The notes under the pieces were generated by a model. It searched no databases. It worked only from the letters and a program-made list of their open reading frames with translations, and was not told the origin of the DNA. From RPQJ01 sp963732415 (lineage in GTDB: Bacteria; Pseudomonadota; Gammaproteobacteria; Steroidobacterales; Steroidobacteraceae): DNA of 64,000 bases. Below are positions 58,484-64,000 of the stretch, piece by piece. The translations under genes and the position numbers were made by a program. Within the stretch, counting starts at the first letter, position 1. Each line of letters opens with the position of its first letter. Location of the stretch: contig CAVSZK010000019.1 in assembly GCA_963732415.1 (NCBI GenBank), forward strand, positions 310,001 through 374,000, in the 5' to 3' direction.

Positions 58484-59368
58484 TCAGGACGCCGCCGTCC
58501 CTGTGGACCAGGCCGAGCACATGTGCACCCTGCCGGTGCGCACGTCGCACAGCGCGCGCTGCGATATGCCATCGGCCGTCCATTCCTTGATTGCAACGCG
58601 TGCCGGGAGCTGGACCGGCGTCAGGAACTGCGTATCGATCCTGGCTCCGATGGGGAGATCCGGCACCGGTTGCTGGGCGAGACTGCGCGCCAGCGACCAC
58701 ATGCCATGACTGATCGATCCGCGCAGGCCGAAGAACCTGGCGGCACGGTCGTTCAGGTGGATCGGGTTGTAGTCGCCCGACACGCGGGCATAGGTCCACG
58801 CCGTCTGGCCTGTGACATTGAGCTGCGCAAGCACTACTGCATCTCGTGGAGCCTTCGGCGGCCGCGGCGGACGCCCACCGGTGCGCTCCACCGAGTCGGG
58901 CCAGCGGGAGAGGAATACACAGGTCTCGCGCCACACCGGCTCGCCTTCGTGCAAGGCTTCCGTGGACATGTCGAAGGCCAGCCCTGCGTCCGTGTGCCGG
59001 TAACTGCAAGCCGAAACGCTGAAATCGAGACGCATGCCGGCGCGCAGCCGGCCGAGTATCTCGATGACATTTGAAACGTGGATCAGGCCCATCGGCCTGA
59101 GCGGGAACGATCCGCAGGCGAAGATTTCCAGGTGCAATGGCATCGCGAGAACGTGCAGGTAGGTCGGCGGAATGACGTCGCCGAAACCGCAGGCCGCGGC
59201 ATACCTGGCGACGTTCGCTGCATCGAGCGACACGCCCGACACGCTGGCCTTGAATTCCGGCGGCTCGCCGATCTCCGTGACCGGGGGCCGCCTGGTCAGC
59301 AGGACGCGCGGGTAGGTCGCGAGGCCGGTCGGCAGCTTGCCCAGGCGCAGGTGGACCGACTTCGCCAC
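58484..59368 (-). CDS. MaoC-like hotdog acyl-CoA dehydratase
   Basis: 294 residues forming two hotdog folds. The C-terminal fold carries YARVSGDYNPIHLNDRAARFFGLRGSISHGMWSLA, the R-specific hydratase motif with the Asp and His of the active site. The N-terminal fold is degenerate, as in eukaryotic-type MaoC dehydratases. It would hydrate trans-2-enoyl-CoA. It is four bases from the ccmI stop region upstream and is thus at the end of the ccm gene string, but function suggests a link to the nearby acyl-CoA genes. Confidence 0.88.
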   Translation of the reverse strand: MAKSVHLRLGKLPTGLATYPRVLLTRRPPVTEIGEPPEFKASVSGVSLDAANVARYAAACGFGDVIPPTYLHVLAMPLHLEIFACGSFPLRPMGLIHVSNVIEILGRLRAGMRLDFSVSACSYRHTDAGLAFDMSTEALHEGEPVWRETCVFLSRWPDSVERTGGRPPRPPKAPRDAVVLAQLNVTGQTAWTYARVSGDYNPIHLNDRAARFFGLRGSISHGMWSLARSLAQQPVPDLPIGARIDTQFLTPVQLPARVAIKEWTADGISQRALCDVRTGRVHMCSAWSTGTAAS

Positions 59369-59371
59369 GGA

Positions 59372-60544
59372 CTAGGGTGCCACCTGGTCGATTACAACCG
59401 CGACGTCGGACGGCCCACCTTTCGCGCTCGTCACCGTGCCGACAAGATCGCCAGCCGCCGGCACCGCGGTCCCGCCAAACGCGACACGCGCGACAATTTC
59501 CACGTCGTCCACTGACGAGAGATTGCGACCCTCGATCATCGAATTCGCATCACTCAGTACCACGGTCGTCGGCAACTCATCACTCGAGATGCGCACCGCA
59601 GCAAGCGGGGGGCCAGGGATGCCAGGCTGGCGTGCCGCGACGAACAGCGGCGTGCCCGGCTTCATCTTCGCAGACAGCGCAGGATCCAGCGAAACGGCAA
59701 TGCGCAGCGTGCGGCCCGACGGCGACGCGGTGTCGCCCGCCCCGCCGCTACTCATGCCGCCACCCATACCGCCCGCCACCGCCGGTGTACCGGCGCCCTC
59801 GGCCGCCGGCACCTGCACGCCCAGGCCCGCAAGTTGCTCGACGACGATCTGTCGGATCTCCGGGGGCGGATTCTGCTCGAGCAGCTTCTCGAAGTTCGTC
59901 CTGGCGGTCTGCGTGTCCCCGGCGCGCATGGCCATGACCGCCGAGTACCACAGTGCCTTGCCGTTGTTAGGATCGGCCTTAATCGCGACGTTGATGATTT
60001 CCTGCGCGCGGCCCTGCACCGCCGGGTCGTCTGTAAGCACCAGCGCTTCTGCCAGGTCGAGCTGCAGGCCGGAATCCTGAGGACCCACGATCGCCACTGC
60101 CCGCTCGTACGCGGTCACGGCCTTGTCGGGCCGGCTGGTTACCAGGTACGTGCGCCCAAGCATGCGCCAGCCTTCCGCGTCCTGCGGATTGGCCGCGAGT
60201 CGGGCCTCGAGCTGGACTGCGGCCTCGGCCAGCGACGCATCACCCCCACCTTGCTCGTGCCCAGCCGGCGCCTCCGAGGCTGCCTGTGGGTTCTGCCAGG
60301 GGAAATTCGAGGTGCCATGATAGAACGCTGCCGCGGCGAGAGGCAGCGCTATCGCCGCCGCCACGACTGTCCACGTCGCGCGCGGAACGTCAGGCATTTG
60401 CCTGCCCTTTCCCTTGCCCTTGCCCTTGCCACTGCTCTTGCCCGTATCGACCTCCGGGGACGGGACACGCCTCACGAGAGGAACGGCAAGCAGCGCAACC
60501 GCCGCGATGACCATGACGGCGCAGATCAGGATGAAAGTTGTCAC
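59372..60544 (-). CDS. ccmI: cytochrome c biogenesis protein CcmI
   Basis: 390 residues. Two transmembrane helices (about 4-25 and 57-77), a TPR region (about 105-250) that binds apocytochrome c, and a periplasmic C-terminal domain with a glycine-rich linker. Between the helices is (GK)n-rich KSSGKGKGKGKGRQ, encoded by GGCAAG-type repeats. The ATG overlaps the ccmH stop (ATGA). CcmI carries apocytochromes to the CcmFH haem lyase. Confidence 0.93.
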   Translation of the reverse strand: MTTFILICAVMVIAAVALLAVPLVRRVPSPEVDTGKSSGKGKGKGKGRQMPDVPRATWTVVAAAIALPLAAAAFYHGTSNFPWQNPQAASEAPAGHEQGGGDASLAEAAVQLEARLAANPQDAEGWRMLGRTYLVTSRPDKAVTAYERAVAIVGPQDSGLQLDLAEALVLTDDPAVQGRAQEIINVAIKADPNNGKALWYSAVMAMRAGDTQTARTNFEKLLEQNPPPEIRQIVVEQLAGLGVQVPAAEGAGTPAVAGGMGGGMSSGGAGDTASPSGRTLRIAVSLDPALSAKMKPGTPLFVAARQPGIPGPPLAAVRISSDELPTTVVLSDANSMIEGRNLSSVDDVEIVARVAFGGTAVPAAGDLVGTVTSAKGGPSDVAVVIDQVAP

Positions 60545-60981
60545 GATTGGCCGCCCTCCGGGCCTTCAGGTTCAAGTTCGGCCTCGGCCGCCCGGCGGCG
60601 CACGACGCGTACCAGGGCGAAGGCACCCACCAGGAGCAAAATCACGGGCGCGGCCCACAACAGGAAATTCATCGGCGTCAATCGCGGACGATAGAGCACG
60701 AAGTCCCCATAACGGGCGATCATGAAGTCGCGGATCTGGTCGTCCGTCTTTCCGTCCGCAATCATTTCGCGTACCTCGCGGCGCAGGTCGCCGGCGAGCG
60801 TGGCATTGGAATCCGCGATCGTCTCGTTCTGGCAGACCAGGCAGCGCAACTCGCGCGTGATGTTCTCGTAGCGCGCCTGCAGGACCGGATCGTCGAATGC
60901 GCGCTCGGTATCGATGGCAACCGCACCGCTGGTCCATGCCAGTGTCAATGCAAGCAGCAGAATGCGAAGAGTCCCGGTCAC
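60541..60981 (-). CDS. ccmH: cytochrome c maturation protein CcmH
   Basis: 146 residues: signal peptide (about 1-24), the redox motif LRCLVCQNE (CxxC) that reduces the apocytochrome haem-binding cysteines, and a C-terminal transmembrane helix (about 104-124). The start is GTG 60981, overlapping the ccmG stop by GTGA. The length is that of the short CcmH, with CcmI encoded separately. Confidence 0.94.
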   Translation of the reverse strand: MTGTLRILLLALTLAWTSGAVAIDTERAFDDPVLQARYENITRELRCLVCQNETIADSNATLAGDLRREVREMIADGKTDDQIRDFMIARYGDFVLYRPRLTPMNFLLWAAPVILLLVGAFALVRVVRRRAAEAELEPEGPEGGQS

Positions 60982-61520
60982 GTCTGTCCCCCATTTGCCG
61001 CCTTGGCGGCTTCGATGCGCGGCAGGAATTCCTTCATCCATACCTCCATCGTCATCGGCGCAATGTGCTTGTAGAGCACCGTGCCGTCGGCGCCAATCAG
61101 GAAGGTCTCGGGCGCGCCGTACACACCCCAGTCGATCGCCGTGCGCCCGACGACGTCGGAAGCGACGGCTGCATAGGGGTTGCCAAGTTCGCGCAGCCAC
61201 TGCTGCGCAGCAGCGTTGTCATCCTTCCAGTCCAGGCCGATCAGCGGGATCTCGCCCCGCCTCGAGATCTCCATCAACACCGGGTGCTCCTGGCGACAGC
61301 CGCCGCACCAGGTGCCCCAGACGTTCAACACCCAGGGCTTGCCCTGGAGTTCCTTGCTGGACACCGGGTAGCCGGCGTCGTGGAGGCTTGGCAGGCTGAA
61401 CTCAGGCGCGGGCTTGCCGATCAGCGGCGACGGAACGTACGACGGGTCACGCTGCAGTCCGACGAACAGGAACACGCCGAGCACGGCGAACAGTCCCAGC
61501 GGAACTAGAAATTTCCACAT
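60978..61520 (-). CDS. ccmG: thiol:disulfide interchange protein CcmG/DsbE
   Basis: 180 residues: one N-terminal membrane anchor (about 3-23) and a periplasmic thioredoxin fold with WGTWCGGCRQEHP (CxxC) and the GVYGAPETFLI stretch typical of CcmG. It reduces CcmH or the apocytochrome. ATG 61520 lies 17 bases after the ccmF stop. Part of the ccm operon. Confidence 0.95.
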   Translation of the reverse strand: MWKFLVPLGLFAVLGVFLFVGLQRDPSYVPSPLIGKPAPEFSLPSLHDAGYPVSSKELQGKPWVLNVWGTWCGGCRQEHPVLMEISRRGEIPLIGLDWKDDNAAAQQWLRELGNPYAAVASDVVGRTAIDWGVYGAPETFLIGADGTVLYKHIAPMTMEVWMKEFLPRIEAAKAANGGQT

Positions 61521-61536
61521 CTGGATCGAACCTCTG

Positions 61537-63492
61537 TCAGCGCGCCGGTGCCGCACCGGCGGCGACCGGGGCAGTGGCCGCTTCGCGCCGTGCCCGATAA
61601 CGGCGGTCCGTGATGGCGATGAAACCGCCGATCGCCATGACCAGCGCCCCGAGCCAGATGAACCGGACCATAGGCTTGTACTGCACGCGCATGCTCCACG
61701 TGCCGTTGCCAAGGTCCTCGCCCATGGCCACGAACAGGTCACGGTTCCAGTCCACCTCGATGCCTGCCTCGGTCATCGGGCTGCGCTGCACGAGATACGT
61801 GCGCTTCTGCGGGTGCAGTGTCGCGACTTGCTTGCCGTTGCGGCTGACCAGGACTTCAGACTCGATCGCCTGGTAGTTGGGACCAGGCACCGCGCGCGAG
61901 CTCACGAACTTGAAATCGTATCCGTGCATCTCGACGCTCTGTCCGGGAGCCAGCGCAATGTCCTTCTCGATCTTGTAGGACTGTGTGACGGTCACTCCGA
62001 TCGCAAACAGGCCGACGCCAATGTGGGCAATCGTCATGCCGACCACGCCGCGCGACAGCGACTGGCGGCGGCGCAGCCGCTGTACCGGCTCGTAGAGCGA
62101 CGACAGGATGACCCATACACCGGCCGTCAGGCCCAGGCTGGTCATGAAGTGGAAGCTTCCGTAAGCCAGGACCGGCACCAGCACACCGAACGCGAGCGCC
62201 GCGGAAAACAGCAGCACCAGCGGGCGCTTCATGTCCTCGAGCTTCGCTTTCTTCCATGCCGCGTGCATGCCGACTGCCAGCAGCAGCAGCAGCGGAATCA
62301 TCGGGACCAGGAACACCGACTCGAAATACGGCGGGCCTACCGAGATCTTGCCCAGGTTCATCGCGTCCAGGAACAGCGGATACAGGGTGCCGATCAGGAT
62401 CAGGCACGCAGCCACAAGCAGCAGCAGGTTGTTGAGCAGCAGGAAGGATTCGCGCGATACGACCCCGAATCCGCCCTTGGTGCGCAATGCCGGCCCGCGC
62501 CACGCGAACAGCGCCAACGACCCGCCGATGCAGATGCTGAGGAACGCCAGGATGAACAGGCCGCGGCTCGGATCGCTTGCGAACGAATGCACCGACACCA
62601 GCACGCCGGAACGCACCAGGAACGTGCCGAGCAGGCTCAGCGAGAAGGCGATGATCGCAAGCAGCAGGGTCCAGCTCTTGAAGAGCCCGCGCTTTTCGGT
62701 GACCGCGAGCGAATGGATCAACGCCGTAGCGACCAGCCAGGGCATGAACGAGGCGTTCTCGACCGGGTCCCAGAACCACCAGCCGCCCCAGCCGAGTTCG
62801 TAATACGCCCACCAGCTGCCGAGCGCGATGCCGATCGTGAGCAGGATCCAGGCGACCGTCACCCACGGTCGCACCCAGCGCGCCCAGGCCTCGTCGAGTC
62901 GCCCTTCAAGCAAGGCCGCGACCGCGAATGCGAACGGGACCGCCATGCCGACGTAGCCCGCGTAGAGCATCGGCGGATGGAACGCCAGCGCTGGGTCCTG
63001 CAGCAGCGGGTTCAGGTCGCGACCGTCCATCGCCGCCGGAAGCAGCCGTTCGAAGGGGTTCGATGTGAGCAGGATGAACAGCTGGAAACCTATACTGACC
63101 ACGCCGAGGACGCCGAGCACGCGCGCGGCATAGCTCTCCGGGAGCTTGCGGCTGAACGCACCCACGGCGATGGACCAGGTGGAAAGCGCCAGCGCCCAGA
63201 GCAGAAGCGAACCCTCGTGGGCGCCCCATACCGCGGTTATCCGGTAGAACTTCGGCAGCGCCGTGTTCGAGTTGGAGGTGACGTACAGCACCGAGAAATC
63301 GTTGTGATAGAACGCCCAGCACAGCGCACCGAACGACATCAGGACGAACACCCACTGGCCGACGACCGCCGGCCAGGCAGCCGCCATCCAGCGCCGGTTA
63401 CCGAATGCAGCGCCAGCGATGCCAAACCACGCCTGCGCCAGTGCAAGCAGGGTGGCCACCACCAGCGCGAAAAGCCCGATTTCTACGATCAT
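61537..63492 (-). CDS. ccmF: haem lyase CcmF
   Basis: 651-residue multi-pass membrane protein with about 15 transmembrane segments. The WWD motif (ELGWGGWWFWDPVENASFMPWL) binds haem, and conserved periplasmic and transmembrane histidines are present (for example AVWGAHEGSLLLW). It attaches haem to apocytochromes with CcmH and CcmI. A long plus-strand frame over this gene is antisense and not coding. Start ATG 63492, 25 bases after the ccmE stop. Confidence 0.96.
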   Translation of the reverse strand: MIVEIGLFALVVATLLALAQAWFGIAGAAFGNRRWMAAAWPAVVGQWVFVLMSFGALCWAFYHNDFSVLYVTSNSNTALPKFYRITAVWGAHEGSLLLWALALSTWSIAVGAFSRKLPESYAARVLGVLGVVSIGFQLFILLTSNPFERLLPAAMDGRDLNPLLQDPALAFHPPMLYAGYVGMAVPFAFAVAALLEGRLDEAWARWVRPWVTVAWILLTIGIALGSWWAYYELGWGGWWFWDPVENASFMPWLVATALIHSLAVTEKRGLFKSWTLLLAIIAFSLSLLGTFLVRSGVLVSVHSFASDPSRGLFILAFLSICIGGSLALFAWRGPALRTKGGFGVVSRESFLLLNNLLLLVAACLILIGTLYPLFLDAMNLGKISVGPPYFESVFLVPMIPLLLLLAVGMHAAWKKAKLEDMKRPLVLLFSAALAFGVLVPVLAYGSFHFMTSLGLTAGVWVILSSLYEPVQRLRRRQSLSRGVVGMTIAHIGVGLFAIGVTVTQSYKIEKDIALAPGQSVEMHGYDFKFVSSRAVPGPNYQAIESEVLVSRNGKQVATLHPQKRTYLVQRSPMTEAGIEVDWNRDLFVAMGEDLGNGTWSMRVQYKPMVRFIWLGALVMAIGGFIAITDRRYRARREAATAPVAAGAAPAR

Positions 63493-63517
63493 TGCATTCT
63501 CCCCTGGGGCCCGGCGC

Positions 63518-63961
63518 TCAGGTGCTTTCCTGTGCCGACGCGGCGTGAGGCTTCAAGCTGTCCTTGACCTCGGGCGGCATGTAGTTCTCGTCGTGCTTCG
63601 CAAGCACTTCTTCCGCGACGAATGTGCCGTCTGCTCCCAGCTTGCCGCGCGCGATCACGCCCTGCCCCTCGCGGAACAGGTCTGGCAGTACGCCCGTGTA
63701 GCTGACCACAGTCTCTTCCGCGAAATCGGTGAGCACGAAATGAACCTGGAGGCTGCCCGGCTCGCGCTTCAGGCTGCCGTCCTCGACCAGCCCGCCGACA
63801 CGGAACGAGCGGCTCGCAGGCGCCTCTCCAGACTTGATCTGCGATGGGCTGTAGTAATAGAGCAGGTTCTTCTGGAACGCCTGCAGTGCAAAGGTCGTGG
63901 CAATACCCACGCCGACCAGGATGGCGGCCACGGTGAGCATTCGCTTTCGGCGCGGTGTCAT
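63518..63961 (-). CDS. ccmE: haem chaperone CcmE
   Basis: 147 residues: membrane anchor (about 8-29), OB-fold domain, and LAKHDENYMPPE with the His that binds haem covalently, followed by the Tyr. It receives haem from CcmC and passes it to CcmF. The ATG overlaps the stop of the gene to its right by ATGA. Confidence 0.96.
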   Translation of the reverse strand: MTPRRKRMLTVAAILVGVGIATTFALQAFQKNLLYYYSPSQIKSGEAPASRSFRVGGLVEDGSLKREPGSLQVHFVLTDFAEETVVSYTGVLPDLFREGQGVIARGKLGADGTFVAEEVLAKHDENYMPPEVKDSLKPHAASAQEST

Positions 63962-64000
63962 ATCCGGTTCTCCTTGTTCGTCGTGGTCCGTCGCATGGCG
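63958..64000 (-). CDS. ccmD: C-terminal end of CcmD, cut by window edge
   Basis: A frame enters from the right edge and ends with TGA overlapping the ccmE ATG. Its last residues AMRRTTTNKENRI are a basic tail as in CcmD, and position between ccmC and ccmE is standard. Only about 13 residues are visible, so the call rests on context. AAGGAG within it serves ccmE. Confidence 0.5.
   Translation of the reverse strand, partial: AMRRTTTNKENRI

Noticed and set aside
61414..63567. Long plus-strand frame of 717 codons
   Set aside because: It is the complement of ccmF and neighbours. Its Gln/Arg/His-rich composition is the usual by-product of a GC-rich membrane-protein gene.

Overview
The window is a GC-rich proteobacterial chromosome segment, most likely gammaproteobacterial. 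The evidence is a chromosomal dif site that matches the Escherichia coli dif at 25 of 28 positions, a ccm (system I) cytochrome c maturation operon, and gammaproteobacterial family members such as a YajD-type HNH nuclease, PsiE, DUF1145 and a TIGR02450 protein. Genes are dense, lie on both strands, and form short operons with ATGA, GTGA or TGATG overlaps. No rRNA, tRNA, insertion sequence, prophage or CRISPR array was seen.

Layout. 1-12 kb holds a DEAD-box helicase running off the left edge, a leftward esterase/UPF0178 pair, a PadR-PspC pair with a palindromic operator, a BON-domain protein, a class II aldolase, a GGDEF-EAL protein, an HU-like protein, a metallo-beta-lactamase-fold hydrolase and a medium-chain reductase. 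The dif site at 12268-12295 places the window in the replication terminus. 12.3-22.6 kb holds a GTPase/DUF2868 pair, a serine hydrolase, an old yellow enzyme, a secreted M15-like protein coupled to an ABC1 kinase, and PsiE. 22.6-27.4 kb looks like decaying or accessory DNA: a polyphosphate kinase 2 gene with two in-frame TAG codons, a truncated ygiD-like remnant, and orphan palindromes. 27.5-46 kb is a run of small operons that includes a Rieske-FMN reductase fusion, a divergent membrane-anchored kinase, an EcsC pair, a cytochrome c, a Gre factor and two related zinc-ribbon proteins.

46-59 kb is the metabolic core. A MerR regulator and an SCP2 protein face a rightward operon of SDR, carboxyltransferase, acyl-CoA dehydrogenase, enoyl-CoA hydratase, biotin carboxylase and a beta-keto acid cleavage enzyme (BKACE). 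An acyl-CoA synthetase, a second ABC1 kinase and a MaoC-like dehydratase lie nearby. This is a pathway of the leucine/isovalerate (liu) or acyclic terpene (atu) type for 3-methyl-branched acyl-CoAs, but with BKACE in place of a visible HMG-CoA lyase. Its promoter has a 19-bp spacer containing a palindrome, as expected for MerR control. 59.4-64 kb is the leftward ccmDEFGHI operon, cut at the right edge.
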